From positions 78,510,186-78,574,185 of the forward strand of contig CM056743.1 in NCBI GenBank assembly GCA_029851415.1: a stretch of 64,000 nt of DNA. The letters are read 5' to 3'. Source of the stretch: Eretmocerus hayati. Taxonomy: Eukaryota; Arthropoda; Insecta; Hymenoptera; Aphelinidae. The notes under the pieces were generated by a model. The model searched no databases and was not told the origin of the DNA. It was given only the letters and a program-made list of their open reading frames with translations. Below, one piece after another: positions 1 to 12,150 of the stretch; the stretch's first letter is position 1, and each line of letters opens with the position of its first letter. The position numbers and the translations under genes were made by a program.

Positions 1-900
1 GATGCGGACTATCCACGTTTCTTGCCAATAGAAAACCAGGCTCAACGTGAAAAGTTTGAGGAGATTATTGAGAATCGTTGGGATTATGAAGAAAAAAAAG
101 GCTGCGGAAGTGCGGGTAGTCATTCGGGTCCGGGTATTCTGACACCGATCGTGGGCCCGTGTCATTCATCCGAAGACGAAGCGATGAGAGTCTCCGTCGT
201 ACAGTCAGCAGATCCTCACAACATAGGTGTGCGGAATCCCTCTGAACCCGTGATAATCGAACACACAATGCAAGATAAGATCATGCAGTACTGGTACAAC
301 ATGAACAAAATATCAACCGTGGGCTTGCTCTTGTGTAACTTGATCGCCAAAGGAGACGAATTTCTTGATTTAAGGAACAATATTAGGAGAATGGAACGAC
401 GTCTATACCATCTACATGCTCGGGAGATCTTAGAGAAGAACAAGACCATTCTCAGAACACCTCTCGATGCTATGACGGATTCTAAGTTCTGTAACGGAAT
501 CTCTCTCATTAAGGAGCAAAAAATAGAAGCGGCTCGTGGTAGAGACGAGCCGATCCGAAAACGTGACATAGGCGAAAATCAGCGCAATATGCTCGAGTTG
601 AACCTAAAGATGATGCTATAGTGAGTAATCATCCTATTTCATTCTGGCTACGGTAACCGAATTTTCTAATGAATCGTCAACTTTTTCAGTTCCGGTCGTA
701 TGGCGATGCGACACAGCAAAGAAGCCGTTTCGGATAACATTTTCAGTGCAGCGTGCCGTTGGAACGCCTTGGCAAGATATACGGGTGATTCAGCCTTTGA
801 TTTTGCGAAACCATTCGGTGATCCAGCTTTCCGGCGTATCCTAGGCGATGACAGTCTACAGAATGCTGAAGAAAACTATAAAACGATGCGATTGCGGTGA
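1..900 (+). CDS. Unrecognised protein, 3' part of a two-exon gene
   Basis: The reading frame is open from the first base, so the gene starts outside the window. Exon 1 runs to 620, where GTGAGT follows, and a pyrimidine-rich acceptor ends at 689. Joining 620 to 690 keeps the frame: the split codon reads TAT and the second exon continues to a TGA at 898-900. Without splicing the frame would end at a TAG that spans the donor, which supports the 69-bp intron. The visible product is 276 residues. It contains a Gly/Ser-rich stretch near residues 35-50 and a charged helical segment around residues 110-150 (RRMERR, HAREILEKNK). I see no signal peptide, membrane segment or known catalytic motif and do not recognise the family. 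It may be a host gene, since no repeat touches it. Confidence 0.5.
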
Positions 901-1960
901 AGCAGTCGATCTTGTCTACAGTCTGGGATACGTGATACCGGTCATTCATGAACAGACTTTTTTCAACTGTCAAAAAGTACCCTGTCTCAAACGCTTGTGA
1001 ATTACGAATAAATTAGTGGTAATTTTCGATAAAACTCATCGCCGTCATCAATAATCCTATCCTCTATGTATGTGTAGTTACGGAATCGCGTCAAAATTTT
1101 ACGTCCTTGAAGCATGATAACAATCGCCGCAAGTAATCTTGATATGTAGTCAACGCAAGTAATCTTCATATGAAATTAACGCACACCAGAGACGAAAAGC
1201 CAGAGCGTTCCGTATTCACGTGAAAGAGTCTATCCATTCCGAGAGCCTTGAAGCGTTCTCTGTACACGTGCAACATTCGTTAATTAGCTCGGAATGATAA
1301 AACGGATAAACTAGCTTGAGAATACATTTTGTAATGAGGAAAAATATTGGACTTCGAACCCTGTAGGAAAGTCTTTCGGCTAATGAGGAAAAAGATAACC
1401 AAATTTTACACCTTGGTTCATTCACACATCGTTACAAAACTCAAATCCATAATTCAAATAAATGAGGCAACATAAACTTGATCTTGGAAGCCTCATTTGT
1501 CTCAAGTTCAACTATAAAATGATAAGGAATCAACAAGACCGGTGATGAAGCCTCCGTGAGCACAGCGTCGCACTGGTATAGGAAAATCGCCGCCGAGATT
1601 AGCGCCGAGACAATGAGATAAGAGGAGCGCTATAGCTGGCGTGACGTCACAGGCGTCCGGCTATAGTGCCCCACTTACTACTTATGCAGTGAACTTGAAA
1701 AATAGTCCGTTTAGTATCTCGGATGAATACAAGAGATCAGAATTATGAGGGAACATGCATATTTCGCAATTCGGGTTCCTCCTTATTCCCAATTTCACTT
1801 GAATTAATCCCAGCCCGTGAACAGTTATGTACAGAATGAGATGGGCGAAGGATGAAGTACTACTTATTAAGAATCAAAGGATAGAAAATCGGACGATAGT
1901 CATCCACTTGCAACATAACGTGATGAATGACAAGGGTAGTCATCTGTCCGTTTTCAACAG
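901..1960. other. Non-coding stretch, nothing recognised
   Basis: No frame with convincing coding character and no repeat shared with the rest of the window was found. The stretch is mixed AT-rich DNA with a slightly GC-richer block near 1540-1680. Confidence 0.4.
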
Positions 1961-2658
1961 AATGTTATGAAATAGTTTCGAAGTTGGCAGCATATCGAAA
2001 TCCCATCTAGGATCCAGCATTTTTGATCACATTTGGACTGTACTCGTGTCAATCTTTGCATGAACCGCGTCTCAGATTTCTTGGCACCAGATTTCGGAAT
2101 CGAGATCCAGTTCAAAATATCGCTCACTCATCCCAGAATGTTATGAAATAGTTTCTCAGTTGGCAGCATATCAAAATCTCATCTAGAATCCACCATCTTC
2201 AATCATATTTGGACTGAACTCGTGTCAAGTTTTGCATGAACCGCGTATCAGATTTCTTGGCACCAGATTCCGGAATCGAGATCCAGTTCAAAATATCGCT
2301 CACTCATCACAGAATGTTATGAAATAGTTTCAAAGATGGCAAGATATCGGAATCCCATCTTAAATCCAGCGTTTTTGATAATTTTTTAATCGAAGTCGTG
2401 TCAAGTTTTGCATGAATCGCGTCTCAGATTTCTTGGCATCAGATTCCAAAATCGAGATCCAGTTCAGGATGTCGCTCACTCATCACAGGATGAAATGAAG
2501 TAACTCCTAATTTGGCAGCATATCGAAATCCCATCTAGAATCCACCATCTTCAATCATATTTGGACTGTACTCGTGTCAAGTTTTGCATGGACCGCGTCT
2601 CAGATTTCTTGGAACCAGATTTCGGAACTGAGATCCAGTTCAAAATATCGCTCACTCA
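1961..2658 (+). repeat. ~176-bp tandem satellite, left part
   Basis: Four successive units can be aligned by the phrase TGTTATGAAATAGTTTC (near 1966, 2140 and 2316, with a variant near 2490) and by CGCTCACTCATC at unit ends. Units differ by scattered substitutions. The array stops at CTCA (2655-2658), where an LTR begins, and resumes at 12591. Confidence 0.85.
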
Positions 2659-3098
2659 TGTTACGTTATTGGGGTTCTGGGTTTCCGTCTCTGGTGCGGT
2701 ACTGCCGCCCCAGAATATACAGAAGGGATTGGGTGTATAGAATGATCTTGACACGAGAATAAGATTGACTGTTACTTTATTCCGCGGCTAGTATCTCAAT
2801 GTAAAGAGACCTATCAAATGATTTGACTTCTACTGACAGGGCCAATCCGTGGCTGCGTTTACCTGTCTCGCGTGACTGACTCGGACCGTAAGCTCTCGAG
2901 TTAATACTAACAACTACTTATCCTAAGAATGAACTCCCCAACTGAACTCTTGCAGTTACTTAAATACAATCGGTGCGACCCCGATGTCGCACCGCGCAAT
3001 GGATGGAGGGGCGCTCCAAATTTTCCCATTGCGATCATTCGGCTCGAGGCCTGTACGAGCCTCTCGCAACATCATTCATATATATAACATACACTACA
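2659..3098 (-). repeat. 3' LTR of the 9.9-kb element
   Basis: This copy looks identical over 440 bp to 12151-12590. In the sense of the element it begins TGTAGTGTATG and ends GTAACA. The adjacent internal DNA (3099-3125) has only a short purine run on the minus strand, so the polypurine tract is not clear. Confidence 0.9.
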
Positions 3099-4346
3099 CG
3101 TCCGAAGCTACGCATTTACCCTCCGGGGTAAATTTTTCATAACTATAAATCTCGATTTTTCATGATTCAACTCAAGGACTTGGTCCAGCTTACACTGAAT
3201 TTGCCAAAACAATTTTCATTCAACAATAATTCTCGGTATGTTTTACAGCTAAATTATCTGGAATCATGGTTTGCTGGCTAGGTGAATAAGAAATTAGATA
3301 TAAAACATCAATTTACGCTAGGTTAGATGAAACTCCGAGTGGTGATTACATAATCAAAAATATGCCGAGAGGTTACCAAAAATTTCTCTACTTGCGCAAA
3401 ATTGGTTAAATTTCAGAACTATTTACGTATCCCTTGATGCCCTCAGCATGCGTGAGAATACATTCCATCTCTTCTAAGCCCTAACGAAAAAATGACATTC
3501 TTCGTGAATTAGATTGTTTACAACGAAGACTTACTTCTAGCGTGATTGTATACATTCATTAAAAGTACCCGTGACTTAAACTCTAAATCTAACGATCTAC
3601 AAAATAGCCCGATCTGAATGATTTTATGATAACAATAACCATAGGTCTTTTTCTTCAATTATACTCCGTGCGTAAATAAACAAAAGTGAGTCTTCTTGAT
3701 GTTGTTTTCTTAATTCTTCAGGTCAGTTTTCAATCAGCTTGGCTATTTTATATGGCTTGTGTGTTTGATTTCTCCGTCATCTCCTCAGATATATTTTCAA
3801 TATTTCAATTGCAATGTTTCCAGTGATCGCATCATTCACTGCTTATCTCGTTGGGATATATTCAATTTTTGCTCCAATTCTTTTGATAATATTGTTTATT
3901 TTTCCTCCGAATAATATAGTTTTCATCAGGATAATCATTTTTCATCTTCAGAACGATTCGAATATCCTTTGTTATGACGTAGGTTTTCCTGAAACAGTCT
4001 TTGAATGATTAGTGGAGAGGGACCCCCCAGGCGAAGGACTTTCGTAATAAAAATGCAATCACTGAATTTCATCGATCATTTGTCGCTGTTGTTATCAATT
4101 CGTTCAATTTTTATAATGAAAATTTATCTTCATGTCTTTTGACTCGTAAACTGCTCGCGTCCTGATCGACCGACGCTGAAATTTTCATAAAAATCTTTCC
4201 AAAGCATAATATTTAAGTAAAATGGTGATTTTTAGTAAAACTCTAGATCGATCGATGATTAGTCCCCAGTAGTCTCAGTTTTCCTAATTCAGTAATGAAA
4301 CTCCTTCGAAATTTCTTTTGGGGCGTGCGTTCTTTGGATTTGAACT

Positions 4347-5090
4347 GACCGACGCTCATTTTTTGAAAAATATGGCTCATTTGCTTCGAGATGGTGAAAT
4401 TTTTTAATTTTCTGCAAAGTTCTATATGAACGGATGATTTTCAAATGCTGAAGTTATTTTCTCATAACTGGATCTAAATATTTGAGCATTCTATCTCAAA
4501 TTGATTCTATTACTCGAATTTAATTTGACCAACGTTGATTTTTGGAAAAATTCGGCTCATCGGCTTCGAAATGGTGAAATTTTTTAATTTTTCGCAAAGT
4601 TCTATATGAACGGATGATTTTCAAATGCTGAAGTTGTTTTCTCATAACTGGATCTAAATATTTGAGCATTCTATCTCAAATTGATTCTATTACTCGAATT
4701 TAATTTGACCGACGATGATTTTTGGAAAAATTCGGCTCATCGGCTTCGAAATGGTGAAATTTTTTAATTTTTCGCAAAGTTCTATATGAACGGATGATTT
4801 TCAAATGCTGAAGTTGTTTCCTCATAACTGGATCTAAATATTTGAGGATTCTCTCTCAAATTGATTCTATTACTCGAATTTAATTTGACCGACGTTGATT
4901 TTTGGAAAAATTCGGCTTATCGGCTTCGTGATGGACGAAATTTTGAGGTTCTCGTGAGGTTCCATATGAATGGATGTTTTTCTTGTGCTAAGTGATTTTT
5001 CGATGAATGAATATGAATATTTTAGGATTCTATCTCGAATTGATCCTATAACTCGAGTTCAATTTGACCGACATTGATTTTCAAAAAATT
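4347..5090. repeat. 180-bp tandem repeat, four copies
   Basis: The phrase GAACGGATGATTTTC recurs at 4428, 4608 and 4788, with a diverged version at 4968, giving a period of exactly 180 bp. Copies 2 and 3 are nearly identical and the outer copies are diverged, as expected from unequal exchange within an array. Confidence 0.9.
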
Positions 5091-6671
5091 CATTCTGTAT
5101 ATCATCACTACGTCATTCATATATCTCGCAGGTCCGGTGGCACTTGTAGCCTCGGCATTTAACACATTATACACGTGCTTGTATTACTACGCAGAGTGGA
5201 TTTTTGTGGATAAGCAACTTTGCTCTCTCGTAGTACGGTCAATAGACTCGTGAATGCTGACGCAGCGCATATATTGTCGGGAATTCGGTTGTTCTCCGTA
5301 CTAATATCAGCCTGTCGGTGGTAACGTGGGTTCGATTCATTATATCACGGGGATTTCTCTGAACTTTGCATGGATCAATACGCAATTCTGATTGCGGAAA
5401 TCACTGTTCCCTATTTTCAAATAGCACGAAAGCATACTGTGGCTACATGTTACGCGTGAAAGTAGTTGAAACCTATGAAAATTTGGCTCAAAGAAAAATA
5501 CGCGATTTTATTGGGCATTTTTGACGATTCTCTATCGCGTGGGAATAAATGGATCAAATTCCTTGTTCTCGGGCATCGTGCAAGATAGGGACATGTATCT
5601 TGGCTCAAGATGGAGGTATCTGATACTATTACTTGCATTAATGGTGAAATAGCCGAACGCCATTACCTTGGAATGGATTTCAAATCATGGAATATTGTTT
5701 TTTGTAAAATCGGATCTGGATTTATATCACGTAGGATTTGAATGTATTTTTCAAATTTCTGACGATATTGATGCATCAATCAGCTCGATTAATACGAATT
5801 GAGCATTTTCAAATAGTTTTATCATCAAAATGAGTATTCCCGGAAGAATGCTTGAGAAAAACATTGAAAATGACGTTTGGGAAATACGTCATTGGATCCT
5901 ATGCGAATTGACGTAAAATATTCGGATTTTTTTTTTCTTTAATGTATTTTACAAATTATCCTGATTGATAAATGAAAAAATGGGAGAATGAGGTCCATCG
6001 TGACCTCCGATATGAAAGACGTACCTGGCGAACCAACAAAGGATTTGCTTTATCGGGATTTCCCCAAAGGAAGGCGTAAAAATTCTACTATTATCATTGC
6101 TCAAATTTCGATTTATTATAGTACTAATTGAGCTATTGATCAGAAGGAGGTGATGCAATCCTCGACCTCTCTGTGCATAGTTCTGAGAGAGAAATAAAAA
6201 TTTCACGCGTTTGCAATCCATTCGATGTCAACAGGGAAATATGAATTTGATCTGCATGCTCGAGTTGGTGCAATGCACCCACATTTCGAGTGAACTGCGT
6301 TGGAATATTTATATTTACTGTGCTCATCGGGCACTATTATTCCTCTCAAATGATAAAAGTCTATTTACTGCTCTCTCTTGAGCTTCATATCACTAGCTCA
6401 AAAACCCTCATTGTGATTGAGTGATTCCACGTTCTAAAATCATGGGACGACTGGATGATTTGGATATGATTCAACAGTGTGAGAATGTATATTGTGTCAG
6501 TGTATTGGTACAATTTTCTTCGTGAACTGCTGCCAATTTTCTTCGTTTCTTTTTCTCCAATCAGTAATCAAATTTATGCTTTTATATTCTTTACTTGATT
6601 TTATCTTCGATGAATTTCCTTCTTCACCCTTGTGTGAACAGAATTTTGGTCCGAATTTACTGTTACAGTGA

Positions 6672-6885
6672 AGAACGCATGTTGAAATGTCTAGACACGT
6701 AAGGACTACTCCATGTCAGGCCTCTTTCGCATTGCGCAAAAACGCATGCTGAAGTAGCCAGACACGTAAACGCCACTCCGTGTCAGGCCTCTTTTACATT
6801 GAGCGAAAAACGCATGCTAAAGTAGCCAGACACGTAGAGCCTTCTCCGTGTCAGGCCTCTTTTGCATTGAGTGAAAAACGCTCGT
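6672..6885. repeat. 68-bp tandem repeat, three copies
   Basis: Units begin near 6676, 6744 and 6812 with CGCATG and contain AGACACGTA followed by TGTCAGGCCTCTTT. The sequence is unrelated to the neighbouring arrays. Confidence 0.85.
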
Positions 6886-7205
6886 GATTCAGTCATAGGT
6901 TTTCGAGTGTATGAGTTTTGTCTAGAACTAACAATGATTTGGTCATGGATTTTTGTAGTGTACAGAGTTTTGTTCAGAACTTACTGTAATTCAGTAATGG
7001 ATATCTGTAATGTCCGGAGTTTTGTCCAGGATTCGCTATGATTCAGTCATGGATTTTTGTAGTGTACAGAGTTGAGTCCAAAACTTACTATGATTCAGTC
7101 ATGGATTTTTTTGTAGTGTACAAAGTTTTGTCCAGAACTTACTATGATTCAGTCATGGATTTTTGTAATGTACAGAGTTTAGACCGGAACTTGTCATGAT
7201 TTCTG
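6886..7205. repeat. ~53-bp tandem repeat, six or more copies
   Basis: The phrase ATTCAGTCATGGATTTTTGT recurs with small changes from 6886 to about 7160, alternating with TACAGAGTTTTGTCC. It starts directly after the 68-bp array. Confidence 0.85.
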
Positions 7206-8170
7206 GTGTTGATATCAACAACTCAGTTGCCTCGTATCCTAAGAGTGCCTGTAATCAAGGATTCTTCCGAGTACTTGGTGCCCTTATCCTTCGTTGATGT
7301 CCGCTGGTGCTACCGAACAGACATCTCAAGACTGTTGCTCATGCCGCTGTCGTTCTGTGGGTAGATTATTCTTGTCCTTATTGTCTCTTCTTATTTTATT
7401 CATTTTTTCCCTCGTGCAAGGTTCTTGATTCCTCGTTCAGTGTTGCTGCTCCGTGTAGTTGTGCGTCAGTTTTCATGTTCGTGTATAATATATAAGATAT
7501 TTGGTTTAGAGTAGGGTTTTGGAGTTGATCTCAAGAACGGTAACTCATCTTCAACATTGGGCCTTCGAGCAAGCGCATCCGAGTTACTTCGCGATCCTAT
7601 TCCGAGACAGTTCTCGCATCGAAATTTTCATTCCAGGTCGATTCGAATGGATTGGCAGTTATTACTTGCAGTCATTCGATTAAAATTCTTGCATTACGTC
7701 TTTCATCACACCAGCTCACTTATTACACTCCAGACATCGTGTTTTACTAAATCTAGAACGCGTTCCCCAACCTTCGTCTTGAGAATTCCCATAAAAATGA
7801 ATTATTTGTTTATGACCATATCAACTGTCAGTATTCTCTCTTCGTTCGCACCCGCGGTCTCGTCGTTCACTCGAATAATCTCCCAACTACACTGGACGTT
7901 GATTCTAAGTGACTTTTAACTCCAAAAATTCTGGCTGAGCATGATACTCATTTCACTATCTTTTCATCTTTGGTATGTTATGAAACTTAGAATGAGGAAG
8001 AAAATGTCCAAAGAAAACATCTTATAGATCCATATAAATCTTACAAATGATTGAATATTTACTGTTTGCATGAAGTTCTCATTATTAAAATATAGCACGA
8101 CGTTCTCTTCTTCATACAATTAAAATTGTACCTCATACAGGTTTTTCATCATCAGTTCGATTTCGGGTCA

Positions 8171-8600
8171 TCGCGTCCGTTAGCTACGCGATAAAGAAAA
8201 AAAAGAAAAGAAAAAAAGATTTATACTGGATATTCTGACTGTTAGTATGAAGGTTAGCCCCAATTTTTCCCAAATTACAACGTTCTTGGAATGGTACTCT
8301 TACTACAATATAATTCAAGATTTGATCAGTGAGAACGCATGGCCCTATTGTTATCTCTGAGTTTGAGTCAACCCTGAGTTATCATGGATCATTCAATTCC
8401 ATGTCAAGTTCCGCGTCCGTGAGCTACGCGAAAAAAAAAAGAAAAAAAAAATCAAAATATGGCTTTTTCATTCCTTATGGACTACTCAAATTATTATTCT
8501 TATTCAAATTTCCATTTCTTCCTAGACGTATATGTCCTGAAAAGATCAAAATCTGCTACATTAGAAGATATCGTAATCATCGCGTCCGTTAGCTACGCGA
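8171..8600. repeat. Three dispersed copies of a 21-nt hairpin motif with A-tracts
   Basis: At 8171-8191, 8411-8431 and 8580-8600 the sequence reads YCGCGTCCGTKAGCTACGCGA. TCGCGT and ACGCGA are inverted complements around a 9-nt loop. The first two copies are followed by long A-rich runs. The flanks are otherwise different, so the motif itself is what has been kept. Confidence 0.75.
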
Positions 8601-9159
8601 TATATGAAAAATATCTCGAAATCAGTGTCTCATTGAGAGGTGCATCCTACCTCCGAAGTTGAGGCAATCTGCTGAGCCATTCAATTTATTAGTTCGTGAT
8701 GAAATTCAACGCCTCAAAGTCGACATTATTTCAGCCTCTCGATGTGGCTAAATTGCAACATTAACTACTTGCAACCTTGCAGTTCTGAAAATTATGGGTC
8801 ATTCTATCCTAAACAATCTTCAAGTGACTTTCGTGCAGTTTTGCGCAATTGGCTCACGATTGATTGAAATTACGGATATAGGTCTTACAACGATGAGAGT
8901 TCCTACGACTGGTATTTTACTTGACTGAGGGCTGTCATTCTTACCGAATCAAACTCGATTGTTTTGAATTCAAACGTATGCACTTCGAATATGATGAGTT
9001 TTGTATGGAATCCCTATTCCGTCTACTGGCTACATTTTTCCGCGAAAATGCAATCATTCTATCTCTTCAATCAGATGTCGCTCTTTCGAACGGATTTTTA
9101 TATTTCACACAATTGTCAATGTGTCTCTGAGAACTTTGTTAACGTCAGATTTATATCGG

Positions 9160-9420
9160 CTGTGACTCTCATCTCCACTAGAGACCGTGTTATCTCGAGC
9201 TAATGGTCCTAATTCGCGAAAATGATAAAACCACCTCAAAGCCCTAGTTGCTGTGAGTATAAATATTTATTGCGTTCATTTCTTCGCTGGAGACCCTGTT
9301 AACTCGAACTGAAGAAGTAAAATTTCATCTCAAAGACCTTTTTAACTCCGAGGAAAATATCCATTGCACTCTATTTATCCGCTAGGTAGGCTCTTTTAGC
9401 TCGAGCTGAGAAAATAACTT
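9160..9420. repeat. Degenerate ~100-bp repeat, three copies
   Basis: Related phrases (TAGAGACCGTGTTATCTCGAG, GGAGACCCTGTTAACTCGAA, GTAGGCTCTTTTAGCTCGAG) occur near 9176, 9290 and 9385, each followed by AT-rich sequence. Homology is weak but ordered. Confidence 0.5.
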
Positions 9421-10093
9421 TCCACAACCATAACAACTCTTCTCAAAGACTTTGTTGACTCCGTGGCTGTTATTATCATGAAATTTTATTTATCAAAGCT
9501 GATTGATTTAAATTGGAAAATCCTCTAAAAGCAACGACAACCTCAAATTTCTACAGCTCTTACATTCCAAATTTTCATTAAAATGATCAATCAAATTGCT
9601 ATTCCTTTACTCAAAATTCCATGCAGTTTGTAACTAACTATTCTTGCGAGTATTGGGATAATTTCAACTAAATTTAGCATCATACTTATTTCTTCCTATT
9701 TCTGGTAATGGACTCGGGATTGCCTGACTCTGTACCAAATTGACTTCCAAAATCATCTTGATGATCTTCCAGAAACTCTCATTGATGCCTATGCTTGAAA
9801 AAAATATTCCGGATCACTTCATAAAACCCAAATTCAGAATTATAATGATAATTACTCCATGGCCTTTTGCATAACCTGATGAATTGACAATCTAAAATTT
9901 CTGAACGACCCATGTTTGTTTTAGAGGCTGAGAAAAAAATCTCTACTTCGAAAAATCAACCTGCACTTGAATTATTGATTAGGCTACTCTATGCGTGCAA
10001 ATTCAATTACCTTAAACAATACCTTCACTCATCCAAGAGTTGCAAACTCGTGCTTTATTTCCAAAGATGAATCGCGATTGAAAAAATGTTACA

Positions 10094-11776
10094 TTATGCT
10101 GCGTATATTGACTGCGATTGGTGGGAATTACTTAACAACCAAGGTGGTTTCTCCCGAGGCGGCCTACTTCCAGCGATCATGCAACTAGACTTATTCTTTT
10201 CAAGAGCCATAAACCTGTCTAAGAAGTGTGAAATTAATCTTGATCTCGAGATCACATTTTGATCGATGTCTGATTGAAGTGGACTACCGTGATATTCGTA
10301 TGATTTCCTCAGCTCAGCAAAACGAATGTCCTCGTTCCTCGACACCATATTTCCTGCTGATTCCCAATATTCCGAAATCTTATTCGAAGTGATAACTACT
10401 TGCTCAACACTCGGAATGACTTCAAGACATGACCCGATTCCACAAGACTCGTCCAAACCGATGGAATCGCATTCTTTGTCGCTTTCCTCAACTGACGCAA
10501 CGAAATTCTTGTAATTAGGTGGGTAAAAATTTTCTCCCAGAGTAATGCTCATTTTTGGTGAAGAAATTTGGTCTGGTTCATCCGAACGACTTGAAGTATC
10601 ATTATAATTATCCTCCATATTTTCCGTTTCTGTGACGAAACCTACATGATTGGAATGTGAACGATCAATTTTCGCGACGCATCTTGCTTTCGAACTTAGA
10701 ATAGTATCCTTTGAGTCCAAATTACTCGAATCACTATTTGCAATAGTTTCTTCGACTATTACCTGTCTATCAAAATCTTGGAACACGAACTCACCGCAAT
10801 TCGGTCGGTCAGTATCGTTTGAGATCAAGAGTTCACAAGTTTTCGGAACGGATTCATCAATACTAATTTCCTCACAAGTTTGATCGTGATCATTATCACG
10901 ATATGTTGCAGAATGAATTCCAGAATCCATATGGTCATTTTCGACTTCATGGACTGATAATTTTGAAGGTTGTTCGTCCACCTGTCCAGAAGAAGGCAAA
11001 TATATCCAATCAAAGAAAGAAGAAGGAGCATGTTTAGTGGACTCGCGGTGCTGAGCGATTGAGGGTGTGGGTTGGAATTTGGAACTAGTTAGAGAATTTT
11101 GGATACCCTTGCGTATTTTCTTTGTCTCAATGGTTTTATATATCTCATAACCGTTAGGATGCTTATAATATTCCGTAGATTCTATTATAATCACTTCCTC
11201 CATGGGAAAACTGAAGGGTTTTTCGTACGCTTCTAATAATACATTTCCCCTATCTTCGGACAAAATCTCCCTTAGTTGTCGATACCCTGTCTCGTCAGGT
11301 TTGAGACCAAATCTTCTGTAACATTCCTCTCCCGCGGGTTCTATCTCGAGAAAGTAGTTGTCGACCCAGAATCGTCGATTTCTCATTACAGGACACTCAT
11401 CAGCAAGTATATGTTCCATAAGGATCGCAAACTTGTATGCACTATCTCTAGTTTCATTCGCTTGTCGGTTATAGTTTTTGCAAATCAAGCCTGCGAGATC
11501 CAGGCGCTCAGCCTTATTTCCACAATACGTCTTCCATAAATTTATGTGCTCAGTGATATCGTCATCCGAAAGCACAGTCGATCCATCTATCCACGCGACT
11601 ACTTTTGGCCATGCGGGCTCATTCCAAAATTCGCGCGACCATTTGCAATCCTGCAACCCCCCCGGATTTCCCTTGAACAATACTGTTAGTAGGGCTTGGC
11701 GCCTCCAAATCGTCTCGTCAACGAGTTCGTACTCTGCTGTGTCTGTCATTTCGATCGTATCAGTAGACATTTCCAT
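10094..11776 (-). CDS. Unknown 560-aa protein of the 9.9-kb LTR element
   Basis: This is an uninterrupted frame in the usual gag position, 375 nt downstream of the 5' LTR. The start is the first ATG of the frame; a second (Met3) follows at once. Residues ~20-215 look globular and are rich in Trp and Cys (motifs WRRQ, CKWSREFWNEPAWPKV, NLWKTYCG, RRFWVDNYFLE, RRFGLKPDETGYRQL). Residues ~215-430 are polar, acidic and of low complexity, probably disordered. The tail has a predicted helical patch (residues ~440-530) and a basic, proline-containing end. There is no zinc knuckle, no retrotransposon gag signature, no aspartic protease and no signal peptide. It could be a highly diverged structural protein that packages the element RNA, or a captured host gene. 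An intact frame between apparently identical LTRs suggests recent constraint. Confidence 0.8.
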   Translation of the reverse strand: MEMSTDTIEMTDTAEYELVDETIWRRQALLTVLFKGNPGGLQDCKWSREFWNEPAWPKVVAWIDGSTVLSDDDITEHINLWKTYCGNKAERLDLAGLICKNYNRQANETRDSAYKFAILMEHILADECPVMRNRRFWVDNYFLEIEPAGEECYRRFGLKPDETGYRQLREILSEDRGNVLLEAYEKPFSFPMEEVIIIESTEYYKHPNGYEIYKTIETKKIRKGIQNSLTSSKFQPTPSIAQHRESTKHAPSSFFDWIYLPSSGQVDEQPSKLSVHEVENDHMDSGIHSATYRDNDHDQTCEEISIDESVPKTCELLISNDTDRPNCGEFVFQDFDRQVIVEETIANSDSSNLDSKDTILSSKARCVAKIDRSHSNHVGFVTETENMEDNYNDTSSRSDEPDQISSPKMSITLGENFYPPNYKNFVASVEESDKECDSIGLDESCGIGSCLEVIPSVEQVVITSNKISEYWESAGNMVSRNEDIRFAELRKSYEYHGSPLQSDIDQNVISRSRLISHFLDRFMALEKNKSSCMIAGSRPPREKPPWLLSNSHQSQSIYAA

Positions 11777-12125
11777 TGTGCTAATTACTAAGACTCAAAT
11801 GGGGTTCATTCCTTATAAATTATTTTCTCTCAACCATGACCTCTGTGATAGAAAACCGTTTTCACTTTGACTACACATGAATGTACCCACTGAGTCAGAT
11901 TCAATTATATTCAATTACATAACTATGGAAAATGTCTATTGATCGTCATCCTCTCACAATATATGATGGCATTTACGTTACATTTTCCTCGATGACGACG
12001 GCGTTATGGCGTGGAGTTGGCTGTTGGTGGCTGACTTCCTTCTCTTTTCCTGGTGATGTTGTTGTTGGACGCTGCTGGACACTGTCTGCTGTTGTTGCTA
12101 CTGCGGCGTTCCCTCCGGATGTTGA

Positions 12126-12143
12126 TTTGCACACTCAGCGCCA
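12126..12143 (-). promoter_or_regulatory. Candidate primer-binding site of the 9.9-kb element
   Basis: On the minus strand, 7 nt after the LTR end, the sequence reads TGGCGCTGAGTGTGCAAA. It starts with TGG, as sites complementary to a tRNA 3' CCA end do. The priming tRNA was not identified. Confidence 0.55.
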
Positions 12144-12150
12144 GTTTTTA

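Larger units (their letters stand above)
3099..10093. other. Internal region of the 9.9-kb element without recognisable genes
   Basis: About 7 kb of AT-rich DNA separates the 560-aa ORF from the 3' LTR. Short minus-strand frames at 5949-6221 and 6133-6327 overlap and could be exons of one gene, but I cannot identify either or place splice sites with confidence. The rest is dominated by several unrelated tandem arrays, listed separately. No retroviral enzyme motif was seen on either strand. Confidence 0.6.

Noticed and set aside
2659..3098. Plus-strand orientation of the 9.9-kb element
   Set aside because: TATA, start region, AATAAA, the TGG primer site and the only long ORF all read on the minus strand.
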